A stretch of 64,000 nucleotides of DNA from Branchiostoma lanceolatum (lineage: Eukaryota; Chordata; Leptocardii; Amphioxiformes; Branchiostomatidae). Of the stretch, positions 13,756 to 26,784 are shown piece after piece. The position numbers were made by a program, and so were the translations under genes. The notes below the pieces were generated by a model. That model ran no database searches, was not told the DNA's origin, and saw only the letters and a list, made by a program, of their open reading frames with translations. The stretch is from NCBI RefSeq assembly GCF_035083965.1, contig NC_089722.1, positions 41,598,697 to 41,662,696 of the forward strand. The letters are read 5' to 3'. Positions within the stretch are counted from its first letter, which is position 1, and each line of letters begins with the position of its first letter.

Positions 13756-14685
13756 GATCGGCTTTTCGGGGAAAAATGTAGATGTCATCCCCGGTGTGCT
13801 GGGCCTACCATGGCGGAGTGGTGTGGGGTGTCAAAGTAATCAAGTAGTGTGGGCTGTACGTCGCACGGCTCTGTACATACTTTGTTTTACGAACAGGTGG
13901 CGTCTAGCATCCCTACGGACAGACTGGTACCGACCCAGCAGAATGCGTGACAATGCGAAGGGAAGTAATTGATTAACTGCAAGCATTCTGTCGTTGCCAT
14001 ATAATTGACAAAAGAATTCAGTTGCCCCGACTTATCAATGAAAATAAAGATCATTTGTTGTATTTGAAAACAATCCAAATAATTGACTCAATAAAGAACT
14101 GGCATAAAACAAGAAGTACAATATTGTGTTTTTTTTACATCACATTTCTCTGAAAGTTCACCTGACACAGTATTAACTTTTATTCGTCGTTCCTGCTTAA
14201 TGCAAACACAGTGTATAGATATACCATTTTTCAGGTGCATTTTTAGGTTTACAAATGATTTTGGGAGGTCAATGTGGGAAGTTTAACAGATTTCGTGTGG
14301 CCAAAAAGCCATATAAACAGAATTCCGACAGACGATCTGGAAAAACAGCAACAAATATTTCATGAGGTGTACACCAGGTGTCTACCACGAGACACACATA
14401 AAACTGCTAATGAAAATGCCACACGTAACGCTCGTCTAGCCTCGGCTAAAGTGGCCAGCGAATGTCCACAAGAAAGATTATTTTGAAGAACTGGCAGTGC
14501 TAAAACACCACAGAGGAGCCTGTTGTGAAGGCTACCATTTTTCAACTGCCGTGACAGATATACGATAGTTACGTGCCATGCCGTGACAGTAATGATAACG
14601 ATACGGGCATTCGGCATGGGGCTGTAAGGTGGTTTTTGTACGAAAAACAATCCTGCGACGGTGTCATTCAGTACCCTTCCGCAGA
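13756..14685. promoter_or_regulatory. Divergent intergenic region between LDLa/F5/8C gene A and the 7TM receptor
   Basis: 930 bp separate the two opposite start codons, so both promoters probably lie here. The region is conserved with 59719-60539. No convincing TATA box or known operator was recognised. A 70-codon plus-strand ORF (14274-14486) is broken in the second copy and is not counted as a gene. Confidence 0.5.
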
Positions 14686-17600
14686 ATGGGAAACCTGTCG
14701 GCCACCGGGACATCTCTGGTCCTGCTGTGGGGTCTGTGCCACTGTCTGTCAGGTGCATTTGCGCTAACGGGTAAGCAACTTGCTATCCATGTCAATCTGT
14801 AGAATACTGTAGTCAGAGGGGGATACTAGCCTCCACCAAGCCTCCCTACGGGGGTACGGATCGTAGAATTTGGCAAATATAGAGAATAATTGGCCGGGAG
14901 AGTCAGTCCACGGTAGGGCCAATATTTCACCCTCCGGAGCACGGCCAGTCAACCCCTTTGGTAACCAACCTCCCCTGGCAAATTATTCTGCCCAGTAGCC
15001 AGCGGAGTCAGTCTGGTAGAAACTAGGGGGATGCTACACTGTGCCTATTGGCGCATGCAGTATTTTCCTTAGTAACACACGTGAACTTATATTACTCAAG
15101 ACACCATGGACTTGAATATAAACATAAACAGCATTTTTTTTAAATCTAGAATAAAGGCTTTGTGCACATATATATACCACGCTATGGATGCTATGAGTAG
15201 TAGATATGATGTACTCAGGCCGTCCTTTTCCTGCTAGTATTAATAAGACACATGCTGCTGGGTAGTCCCGGGTTATATTGTAGGACTGGCCCCAGGCCGT
15301 CCTTTTCCTCCCAGCATTAATAAGACACATGCTGCTATGTGGGCTATATTGTAGAACTGGCCCCAGGCCGTCCCTTTTCCTGCTAACATTAATAAGACGC
15401 ATGCTGCTATGTAGTCCCGGGCTATATTGTAGGACTGGCCCCAGGCCGTCCTTTTCCTCCCAGCATTAATAAGACACATGCTGCTATGTGGGCTATATTG
15501 TAGAACTGGCCCCAGGCCGTCCCTTTTCCTGCTAACATTAATAAGACACATGCTGCTATGTATTCCCGGGCTTTATTGTAGGACTGGCCCCAGGCCGTCC
15601 TTTTCCTGCTAGTATTAATAAGATACATGCTGCTATGTAGTCCTGGGCTATATTGTAGGACTGGTCCCATGCCGTCCTTTTCCTGCCTGTATTAATAAGA
15701 CACATGCTGCTATGTAGTCCCGGGCTATATTGTAGGACTGGCCCCAGACCGTCATTTTCCTGCCTGTATTAATAAGACACATGCTGCTAAGTAGTCCCGG
15801 GCTATATTGTAGGACTGGCCCCAGGCCGTCCTTTTCCTGCTAGTATTAATAAGGCACATGATGCTATGTAGTCCCGGGCTATATTGTAGGGCTGACCCCA
15901 GGCCGTCCCCTTTTCTGCTAGTATTAATATGACACATGCTGCTATGTAGTCCCGGGCTATATTGTAGGACTGGCCCCAGACCGTCATTTTCCTGCCTGTA
16001 TTAATAAGGCATATGCTGCTATGTAGTCCCGGGCTATATTATAGAACTGGCCCCAGGCCGTCCCTTTCCTACCAGTATTAATAAGACACATACTGCTATG
16101 AAGTCCTGGGCTATATTGTAGGACTGGCCCCAGGCCGTCCTTTTCTTGCTAGTATTAACAAGGCACATGTTGCTATGTAGTCCCGGCCTATATTGCAGGA
16201 CTGGCCCCAGGCCGTCCCTTTTCCTGCTAGACTAGCATTGATACGGCACATGCTGGTATGTAGTCTCGGGCTATATTGTAGGACTAGCCCTAGGCCGTCC
16301 CTTTTACTGCTAGTGTTAATAAGGCACATGCTGCTATGTAGTCCCGGGCTATATTGTAGGACTGGCCACAGGCCGTCCTTTTTCCTACTAGCATTGATAA
16401 GACACATGCTACTATGTAGTCCCGGGCATATTATAGGGCTGGGCCCCAGGCCGTCAGAATTGATAAGACACATGCTGCTATGTATTGCCGGCCTGAGGGA
16501 CTGGCTCCATTCCGTTCTTTTCCAACTAGTATCAACACATCATTATCTTCTAGTGTTATCTATACAGTTATTGTGTTTAAAAAAAATTATTCCAATTCGA
16601 GGGCATTGCAATGCGCTTAGTGAGACGTCAGGTACAAAGTCATTTTTCGGTGCGCGGTCGTATCTAGCGGGATACAACACATGTCTGTAAGGAAGATATA
16701 ACTCCTTTCGATCTGTCAAATGTACATTCATTTCCCCAATACACAGAATATTGCATTGGATCCGGTTAATGTCAGTTGGGGGTATTTACTGGGCAGTCCA
16801 AAATGAAGTAAATGTATCCACCAGAAACAGGCATTTCCCTTCTAGCCAAACGTTTTGGGCAAAAAATTAACACATAGCTACATGAAATATTACTAAAGGC
16901 TGTCGTTGGCTGCAGGTGGCTGGGTGGAGACCGACCCTACATGGGCGACACCGGACGAATGGGAGGACGACCAAGGAGTCCGGCACGTTGCTGGCTATGT
17001 TCTGGACTCAAACCTAAGAACCGGCTGGCAGCGGGCAGCTCAAGAGCACAGCTGGAGTCTAACCTTTGACCTTCAGACCCCCATCATACTCTCCCGAGTC
17101 CACATGTGGTACTACTACCAAACCCGGGATGTAACCATCTCAAGTTCAAGGTCATTGGGACAACGGTTGGAGACTGTGAAACACTTCCCTGCTTCAGATC
17201 TGCTTCCAGTAGAGCCAAAAAAAGTCACGGGGCCATTCCAAGGACTTCTCCTGAATGAAGTTGATCTGAGCGGGTTCCTCACTACAGGACAGCTTTGGCG
17301 TCTGCAATTTACCTCGTCAACAGATCCTAGACTAGGGTCCAAACATATCGAAATCATGGAGGTGGAGTTTTTTCAAGGTAAGTTCATCAGCATTTAAACC
17401 ACACTAAGTACAGGTAACATCCTATGGAGATCCCGCATAACGCGAGAGTGAAAAAAGACTTGATGGGGAAAAAGCTGTCTAGATTTTAAGAATGTTGGTA
17501 TTAACACATTCATTAACAATGTGCCTATGTTTCATGAAATTTTGAAATAAATAGACCAGGCACCATTTTACAAACATTTGGTGTTTAATCAATATCTTGC

Positions 17601-19573
17601 CGCAATTCTAACACATTATCAGTGACACCGGAACTGCTTACCATACCTTACCTGAGTCATATTCTGTTCGTCCAGCTTGCTCCGGAGTTGAGAGGACGGT
17701 CTGCACGGACGGCGACTGTGACGTGCATGAGGTGATCTGTGACGGGATAGTGGACTGTGACGATGGGAGCGACGAAACAAACTGTGGTAAGGCATTAAGA
17801 AATGAGGGATTGGTCGGCCTGTATGGGCACTGAAGTTGGGAAACTGGCTGTCGTAGGCAAGTCACAATAAAATTTTCTTGACGCTCTTGGGATGTTTTTG
17901 GTTGAGAGGTTTGGGTCGTTTAACGGTCGGTGTACGGCAGGCACGTTAGTCGGTGCCCGGCAGGGACGTCGGTCGGTGCACGGCAGGGACGTCGGTCGGT
18001 GTCTGGAGTGACCCTGCGGGCCCCGACAGGGCCCCGGCAGGGTCTCACAGCTGGCAGTCTTTAATTGTCGACTTGCAGACGTCAGGAACAAAGACTAAGA
18101 TTGTTATACTTGTATATTAGAAGCGATAAAGATATAGCTTTTGCCTTGCAGTTTGATATGGCAGAAGAAACGAGTAGGAATTCTTTCGACCCATTACATT
18201 CAGTGCACAGTGTACAAAGTATTTCTGAATTTATCTTTGTGGATGTAGACAAAGAGATGTGTCCTGATGGGACCGCCATCAACAAGACACAAGTGTGTGA
18301 CGGCAGAGACGACTGCGGAGACAACACAGACGAACTGAACTGTTGTAAGTACGGACAGAGAGAACAGACATGCATTGTTTCTTTGATGTTATTTCTGCAT
18401 TTCTTTGCAACTTTTTCAACACTATGATACTTGCTATTGTGACATTGCTATTGATATTTTACTATATGTTTAACACAGGCGAGCGACAAGGAAATATGGT
18501 CTGCGACAATGGACACTGCATAGACTTGCAAAAGGAATGTCATATAAATAGCAGCGCTTTCCACCTTCCCTGTGGAGACAACCAACAACGCTATTCTAGA
18601 TGTGACGGGGTAGAAGACTGTAGCGATGGCAGCGATGAGTTTTGTAGTGAGTGCATTGACAACATTGTTTGTTAAGCATAATTAACAAAAGGTCGGAGAC
18701 CTCATTTCTCCATGAAATATTCTTCTTATGCAAATGACTTACACAGTTACATAAGTTATGAATGGTTATGTACATCTTGAACTAACTAACACATGTCACA
18801 AGTATGAAATCACTATCATTAACCTATATAGGAGGTTCTTTTTACACAACCAGGTAATATCACCTGCTAACGTTTCGATGTCTATCAGAGCTTCTGACTG
18901 GAGTACTGCTTCTCACCGCTATAAGTAGCCGATGTAGGTGGCGCTTTTGCGGTGAGAACACTGTTCCAAACGTTTGAAACAGTGATAATGACATTTCCTC
19001 AACATGTGTGGCATTTACGCTGCATGTACAACAGTTACTCAGGAGAATGTTTGCCCAGGAAAGTTAACAGCTAGCCAAAGTGAACACTTTTCTGATGGAC
19101 CTCTAACAATGTCTCCTCTATTCTTCAGCTGCTGCTGCCTGTGACAACGGAGCCCTGTTCCACCCGGCTACTCGGTGTAACGGTAGAGATGACTGCGGGG
19201 ACAACAGTGATGAGAACAACTGTGGTGAGTTTTTCACAGACAGTCATCACTGACAACTCGATTTAAGTGTGCATGGCAGTAAATTTTTAAAGTATTGTAC
19301 GTTGTTTATCAGGAAGGGTATTGTCACTAGTGAAGATGTCCTGTGACAACAAAGCTAATAATGGAACTCGAAAAAGCGTGTTTTTTTTTTGGAAAGCCGT
19401 GAACAGAGTTTAATGAGTACAAGATGACGGACACGCACACATTCACACACAGACACACACACACACACACATACACACGCGCACACATTCACACACTCGC
19501 ACACACACACACACATACACACGCGCACACATACACACTCGCACACACATACGCACACACAAACATACACACG

Positions 19574-19626
<53 letters not shown>

Positions 19627-22600
19627 TCTGCAAGTAGCAGGCTGATATCCAAATCTACCGAAAATAATTTCATTAGCTTGGTAGAACATCCGACATCTTC
19701 AATATCCAGTATCCAAATCTAGTTATTATAATAAGGTTTTTCATTTGAAGGATGGGATTTTATTTGGGAGTTAGATATAAAAAAGGGTAAATGAATCTAG
19801 CCTAGAATTTCTCTGATCACAACAAAGCAAACCTACTAGCATGGAATTTCAGAACTCTTCTATTTCAAACCTTTGTTATGCACAACAGTTACAACGTAAA
19901 TATATATGCCCACAGAATGTTACTATCTACATGACAAAGGGACAAGCTACAGGGGCCTCGCAAACCGAGACAAGTCTTGTCAGTTCTGGACCTCTCAGTA
20001 CCCCCACACCCATAACCACACTCCCCAGGCCTACCCATCGGCAGGGCTGGAGCAGAACTACTGTAGGAACCCAGACGGGAAGGACAGGCCGTGGTGCTAC
20101 ACCAACAACCCCCTCATCAGGTGGATGTACTGTGACGATGTATTCGCCTGTGACGGTAACTTTTGCTTCTGCTGTTCAACGTTGACGAATAAAAGTTTGA
20201 AACTTCTATTGACAAACCTTTGAATTCTGATCCCGTTAGTTATACAGCATATTTGGATACAATGAATATATAGACATTGAGATAACGTGATAGATATCTT
20301 TTGAATTTGTACCTATTAATGTTAGTCCATATAGGTCTATTGCTGCATCATTCTTATTTTACAATACAGTAATAAACACGTGCATATGTCCAAGATAGAT
20401 GAGCTGGGAATATGCGTTTTTGCAATGGCTGGCCCGTATAACAAACAATGCTTAGGTACATAACCTTATGTTTTATCAATTTAAGCACACTTTTCGCATC
20501 TGTTTTATATGTACAGCCGTGCCAACACGATGCTTCTACGCAATTGATAAGGGAAGGAGCTACGCAGGCCACGTGAATAGGTAAACTCATTCCTGATACT
20601 ATTTTTAGAAAATGGTTCTAAGCAAGGTCGTCTATATTTGGCAGCTGGTATGCGAGATTGGCAACTGGTCGGCTATGCCAGCTGAATGTTTCAGAATGTT
20701 CATTTTTTTAAATTCGTGATTGGTCAGAAGATCGTGGAAAGGGTTGGGAACTGGCTGGGAGCAGCTCGGCATTAGTCGGGGCGTGCACGGGTTGGGACAC
20801 AAATTTGGAGACGACTGTTTCCCAACCTACCCAGATCCTTAGACGAATCCCTTCTGACATCTTCCAGACCACATGCCCGTGTTCCTGTGTGGTATACTGT
20901 TTTCCGCTGACTTCAAGAACAACATTCAGCCTCATGTCGTGAATGTGTTATTCTGTATATCGCTACTATACAGGGCAGGAGGCCGGGAGTGTCAGAGATG
21001 GGACTCCCAGTCCCCCCACCGCCATCCCCACACACCACAGGCTCATCCTGATGCAGGCCTGGAGGAAAACTTCTGCCGTAACCCTGACAACAAGGAGCGG
21101 CCCTGGTGCTACACCACGGACCTGACATTGAGGTGGAGCTACTGCGACGTGATGGAATGTGCCGGTTAGTACATTTGAAGAAGACTACTGTAGCAACATA
21201 TTCTTACTTCTGCAAATCTATAGTTGTCATCGCTACTTGATATCTATACAGATGCCGGACAAAGCGCACCATGTATGTAATCATGCTGTAATGTATAACA
21301 GACGCCTTAGCAGACGTTGACATTCTATCAAGCACGCTTTTAATCTCCATGAAAAATGGAGATATAGTTTTGGGTGTGTCTGTCTGTGTGTGTGTGTATA
21401 TGTCTGTGTGTCTGTGTGTTTGTGTTTCCAGACTACTATAGTCAGCATAACTCAAGAAGCTGTTAATGGATTACAGTGATATTTGGTATGTGGGCGGGTG
21501 TTGGGAAGCCGAAATTCAAGGTCGATTTGGGGCCCCCTGGTATGTGACCTTGGTACAGCAGCAGAACTTCCGTTTTTGTATCTTTTGACCTGGACGTGCT
21601 ATGGTCTTGATTTTTTTGTGGCAGATAACTTGTTGTAAAAGGTTTTGGATACCTTCGAGTTTTACGGGAATACCCTAGTTAGACAGTTTCCGCCTATTGG
21701 TCATTCATTAGTTGTTACTGCCTCATGTCTTTCTCAGACCCTACATCGCTAGACTTCATCGGACAAGAATGCGAGTTAGACTATTTCTGTGAAACCAAGT
21801 TTGATGATGGGAAGGACCTTTGTTATTGTGACGACGACTGCAGCTTTTTCAGCGACTGTTGTGAAGATTTCGTGTAAGTAATCATGATAAAAGTTGGAAG
21901 CGGTAGATTTCTTATGAACAGAAAAGATGCTGAGAACAAAACTGTGAATATCAATAGAGTTGGGGTACAACTATTGCTCCTTATGGAAGTTCTGCAGGGG
22001 AAATAGATGAGGATTGTTTCCGTGAATAGTTTAATCAGGTTGGTGAATGACTGAGTAGCAACGTTCTTTATTCACAATCACGGGTTTACAAGAGCCTATG
22101 ATTCGATGACCGTCTGTCAAACTCATCAGGGCAGTACTGATTGCTTTCACTGTGTGCTGAGGCTAGTTGTTACTGGTCCACAGTGTACTGAAGCTAGCCA
22201 ACAAATACCAGTCAGGACATTGTTTGCAGACGTAACTGAAATGCATCATTATACTTTAGGTAGAATTATGTGATTTACATCCACCACAGGCAAGACAGTG
22301 TGGCTCTCAAAACACCTGACTACCACCATCTCAAGTGGAAGTGCGTTCCTGGCTTTATCAGATGGCCGTCCTATTGGATGGTTGCTGACTGCCCTGACGA
22401 CTGGACGGATGACGTCACAAGGGGCCAGTGTCTCAAGCAAGTGGATACCTTCAGCCCCAGTGACATGGTTTACAGGATACCTGTGGAAGAACACGATCCA
22501 TACATCCCCTACAGAAACATATTCTGTGCTCTCTGTAACAATGTGACAGTGGCAGAGGTATCTATGTTGGTCTCCCCATTGTGTTCTGGACATCTAAAGT

Positions 22601-25059
22601 CTTCTGCGCGAGTCCCACAAGATTACAGCAATATTCTCAGTAGTCTTGGTGTCCAATATACAGAAGTGGAGGGTTGCCTTGGCACAAATAAGCTAGAATT
22701 TGACCTTTCGAATATCGATCCGTCCCGTGGGAGGGAATGTCTTTCCCCTGAGACCGATCCTTCAAATGCACATTGTGACATAACTGCCTGCAGGTCCTAC
22801 AGCTATCCAGTTCATAGTAGACATAAGGCGTACAGAAACCTACACTGCGCTCTTTGTGAGGGACTTTCCCTTGCGGCAACCACAAATCTAAGGTGCGGCA
22901 CTGGCGGTTGGTTCTTAAGAAAACCTGGGTGTGATGTTTTTTGTCCCGAGGAATTGTCACTAACTCGTCTATTCAACTTTGATGTAGATGAGAGTGATGA
23001 AAACAGTCACAATCAGTGTCCCTCCGACACTGTATACGATCCCTTTGTCGACACATGCCGGGATTTCTCGTCCGCTCACAGAAGTCATGGCTCATCAAAC
23101 AAAACTATCCCCTTACAAAACTGCAGCGAGCCCGCTGTGACGTTCACAGCGGAAGAGTTCAATGTCCTGCCCAATGGTAGTGTCCACCTGCTCAGTTCTA
23201 ACGTGTCCTGCCCAGCTGAGCAGGTGGCCATTCTGAACACAACAGCTTTGATCTGCGGGGAGTGCATACTGCAGCACTTCTCCAACAACACGCAAACAAT
23301 CAGTCAGGACCCTACCCAGGGTTGGTTAACCCTGGGTCTTGTGATAGTGTCTGCCGTAGCCGTGCCTGGTTTCGTGGTCCACACTGTCAGGTCTGGCCAG
23401 TGGAAAAAAGTCCCGGAAAAGCTGAAGGTTCAGATGATGGTCAGTATGGCAGCTGCTGAGGTCATGTTTGTGGTACGTTTGTTTGTCCCTCACGGTCCGG
23501 TCTGTACAGGGTATGCAATACTGCTGCACTATCTTTTCCTGACAGGCTTTACATCCATGAACGCCCTAGCCCTGGATCTCTTTCTGACGTTTAATGACGA
23601 ACTAGAAAGGGCGAAACTGTACAAGTACGTCTTGTATACCTGGCTGATGCCGGTGCCCATAGTCGTAGTGACAGTGATTGTGGAATTCGTCAGTTCAGTC
23701 AGGGTGGGTTACGGAGAGAGCTGTTGGATCGGCAATCCGACAGCAAGTCTGGTGGCATTTGGAGTCCCTGTCCTCTGTGCCCTTCTGGTCAATGCTGTCT
23801 TGGTCACTTTTGTCTTACTGACCATACGGCGGTCCTTTAAGATAGCCGATGCTGCTAAGTCACGCTCAGGCATCAGCAAGGCATGGGTCTACTTGCGTAT
23901 CTCCTTCCTGACGGGATTCACCTGGATTCTCGGCTTCATCTATCCTTACGTCAACAGCAGCGTTGTCGATTACATCTTCATTGTGCTGAATGCTTCTCAA
24001 GGCCTTCTGCTGACACTGTTGCTGACCATAACATCGGAGGTGGTGGAGGAATGGAAGTCTGCGATCAGGGCACGCTTTGGTCTGGCTGAACCTCAGCAGA
24101 ACAACGGAACCAGCAACCGGCCGACCACTACAACGGGAACTGAGGCAACGTCAGTCGCAACCGACCGTGCAACAAACAAAGCCATGGCAACTTTCGTCGA
24201 TGTCGTGGAGAACAGGGAGCGCATTCATCTGGCTGAACCTCCCCAGGAGAGTGGAACCGCCCCGTCAGACAACAGTCGTGCGCAGGCAACGGCAGGTGGA
24301 GCCGACCCTGGCGCAGACAAACTCATGACTGCTTTCTTTAATGTACAGGAGAACAGGGTGTGCCTTCATCTTGGAGAGCCTCACAACGACAGTGGACGAG
24401 CCGCCACTGCTGGCGACCAGCAGGCCACTTCAGGGAGGGCTGAGGAGACTGCAGGTGCAGCCGACCCTGGTACAGAAATGCCCAGGGCTACAGTGGCTGA
24501 TGAGGATGAGAACAGGGCATGTCTTAAACTGGATGAGCATCACCAGGACAGTGGAAGAACCGCCATCTTGGGCAACCAACAGACCACCACAGGGGGGACT
24601 GAGGCGACGACAGGGGGAACCGACCCCGGTACAGATTTGCCCAAGACTACTGTGGCTGATCTAGGCGGAAACAGGGCACGCCTTTATCTGGGAGAGCCTC
24701 GCCAGGACAGTGGACGAAACGCCTCTACCGGTAACCAGCAGACCACCACAGGGGGGACTGAGGCAACGGCAGGTAGAACCGAATCTGGTACAGCAATGCC
24801 CAAGACTCCTGTGGTTGATTTGAAGGAGAACGGGACACACGTTTTGCTGGACAAGCCTCATCAGCGCAGAGGAGAAACCGCCTCTGCCAGCAATCAGCAG
24901 ACCGCCGGAGGTAAAACTGAGGTGACGGCAGGTGGAATCGATCCTGGTACAGATGTGCCCGGGAAAACCTATGTCAATGTACAGGAGATCAGGACACGCC
25001 TTCATCTGGATAGGACTCATGAGGACAGTGGAGAAATCGCCTCTGCCAGCCACCAGTAG
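14686..25059 (+). CDS. F5/8C-LDLa-kringle-SMB adhesion-like 7TM receptor (secretin/adhesion/Methuselah-like class)
   Basis: Eleven exons: 14686-14770, 16916-17377, 17676-17786, 18249-18344, 18479-18646, 19129-19224, 19916-20155, 20517-20580, 20974-21164, 21738-21873, 22290-25059; 4,419 nt, 1,472 residues, in frame throughout. Signal peptide with core [18 protein letters not shown]5/8C-like domain ~29-182; four LDLa ~183-339, two of them short with four Cys; kringle 1 ~340-419 and kringle 2 ~420-504 (GLE.N(Y/F)CRNPD and RPWCYT motifs; kringle 2 is split by an intron); somatomedin B ~505-560 with eight Cys, the last in the next exon; a Cys- and Asn-rich linker with two CALC motifs; 7TM ~894-1137, including [11 protein letters not shown] typical of class B TM6; then a ~330-residue tail of tandem repeats. 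No GPS cleavage motif was seen. It should be a plasma-membrane receptor with a matrix- or protease-like ectodomain; ligand and G protein are unknown. Confidence 0.85.
15218..16500. repeat. 77-bp satellite, about 17 copies, in receptor intron 1
   Basis: The unit contains GGACTGGCCCCAGGCCGTCC, TGCTAGTATTAATAAG and TCCCGGGCTATATTG. The period is about 77 bp with some shortened units near 70. ORFs on both strands inside it are satellite artefacts. Confidence 0.95.
17925..18020. repeat. ~22-bp minisatellite in a receptor intron
   Basis: Four imperfect units related to CGGCAGGGACGTCGGTCGGTG, followed by a GC-rich GGGCCCCGACAGGGCCCCGG segment. Confidence 0.75.
19430..19622. repeat. (CA)n microsatellite in a receptor intron
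   Basis: About 190 bp of CA repeats with scattered CG interruptions. Long ORFs on both strands here are artefacts. Confidence 0.95.
21335..21560 (+). repeat. Dispersed repeat family, copy in receptor intron
   Basis: TCCATGAAAAATGGAGATA, a TG-rich stretch, CTCAAGAAGCTGTTAATGGA and GGTCGATTTGGGGCCCCCTGG match, in the other direction, the copies at 3612-3835 and 48970-49192. Confidence 0.6.
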
Positions 25060-26469
25060 ACCACCGGAGGGGGGAGTGAGGCAACGGCAGGTGTAACCGA
25101 TCCTGCTACAGACATGACAGACAAACCTATGACGATTTTGCCGATGTAGACAAGTTGTCATGGGTATGTCTGTAGCAGGGTGGAGATAGAAAACAAGTTG
25201 AACATCTGAACGATGGCAACAACAACAATCATAGTTGTTCCTTTCTTGAAGAAAGGTCCACTAGAAATGCTTCCATGCTAATCATCTCGATTCGCGCCTG
25301 AGAAGCCAAACGAGCACAATAACTCTTCAGCATTTCAGAGTCATCTTTTTTATTGCACTTTTGTAACATGTAAGTGTGCATAATGAAATTCAAACACTAC
25401 TCGGAAACCATAAGTGAAAACTCCCCCACCCCTACTCATCTAGACACATGCATTACTACATACAGTCTAACATGATAACACATTTGCGTATTGTTAAGGG
25501 GTCACACCCATAGGCTTTTTTTGGGCGGGGCTTTGCTTTCTACAGCACTTTTTTGTATGTCTTTATCAATGCTAGGGGTAACTCCCTTGGACTTTTTTGA
25601 TGTTTCATTTTGCCCATGATTTTCTGTGCTAGGGTTTACTCTCTATGATTTCTTACAGGGGTGTTTGATCCCCTCCCCCTGGCTGTCCTCTAATAGGGTA
25701 GACAAATAACTTTTTCACATGCTTATTTAACCCCCCCCCCCTCCCACCACCATAAATTTTTGTACTTTGCTTAACTCCCTAAGATTTCTGTGCAGGTTTA
25801 TCATCCCTGGGTTTCTGTGAAGGGTTTTCTTTCTCTGTTAGTTTAATTTTAAATATGCCGAATATCAGTCTGGAAGTAATGAATATTGACATTAAGCATT
25901 TCCCGCATTTTAAAAAATTATAGATTCATTCAGAACATTCCTATTTTCAGCAACATTAGAATACAAAATCATCATGGTTATAAATGCAAAAACCTTAGAG
26001 GATTTACAAATACAAGAACATCAGAAGAGTCAATATACAAAATGTATATTGACTATACTATACAAAACAGCTTGATTACATTGAAACCAGTACTGGTGTT
26101 GTCAGCAGTACTATATTCGAAATTCTCTGTTTTCATACACCAAAATGCCACTGCAAACTGACCACCTGGCCTATAAAATCTCACGAAGGCTCGTTAAGAA
26201 ATTTTCTGTAAACTCCAGCCAGAAATTTATAGGACGTTCTGAATAATACACAGCAATCAACTAGCACCCCCTGGTGATTCGCTGTGAAAAATACCACTAT
26301 TTATGAGCCATATGGGGACACGAAACTTGAGACAATCCTGTACGTAAACAACAGAACTGTATGTCATACTACAGTAGTCAATACTTGGATAAAGGTCTCT
26401 ACTTGTCATGCATCTACGTTAGATTTATAAAACGAGGTCCTTTCTTGTATGGTTCAATGCTCCCGCTGA

Positions 26470-26784
26470 CTCAATAAACATACAAACACTCTGTTACCCA
26501 CATATGTTAATGATGATCCACTGTATTCTGCAGCTCAGGTAGTTGTAGAAACAACCTCTAGCTGCATTCAGTCTTTATTAAATTATGTTAATGCTGTAGA
26601 ACATATAGCACGGATCAAACTCCCTGAAAATGCGCCTCAAGAAGCCCCTAATTACTCACCATGGTTCCAGAGTGTACTACGTTGTCCTATATGTAGCTAT
26701 GAAAACCCAGTAGACGCATTTCTGTTTGGATATGCTAATCCATCCAAGTTTATGTTCTGTAAGGAAGATGCTTACGTCTGTTAG
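26470..26784 (+). pseudogene. Unidentified degraded coding stretch with a CPIC motif
   Basis: An open frame of 104 codons without an initiating ATG, with protein-like composition and the segment LRCPICSYENPVDAFLFGY. Further protein-like pieces follow in other frames to about 27060, including one with several aromatic and basic residues (SLWQGFGAWMTNCIADICEH). This looks like a decayed mobile-element or captured gene, but I do not recognise the family. Confidence 0.4.

Larger units (their letters stand above)
1..16500. repeat. Segmental duplication, copy A
   Basis: This block is collinear with 43507-61407. Base 1 corresponds to 43507, and the two copies align through all the shared exons and introns, the divergent intergenic region and the receptor signal-peptide exon, up to a shared 77-bp satellite. 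Introns look roughly 90-95% alike by eye, broken by clean insertions. The left boundary is outside the window. Confidence 0.9.

Noticed and set aside
14274..14486. 70-codon plus-strand ORF in the divergent promoter region
   Set aside because: The homologous sequence in copy B (about 60160-60370) has stops and frameshifts.
15034..16690. ORFs on both strands, such as [12 protein letters not shown] repeats
   Set aside because: They are translations of the 77-bp satellite.
19355..19689. Cys-Val and Thr-His rich ORFs
   Set aside because: They come from the (CA)n microsatellite.
22270..22289. Independent start codon for the 7TM exon
   Set aside because: These bases are intron: an acceptor CCACCACAG ends at 22289, and the phase fits the SMB exon, whose eighth Cys lies in this exon.
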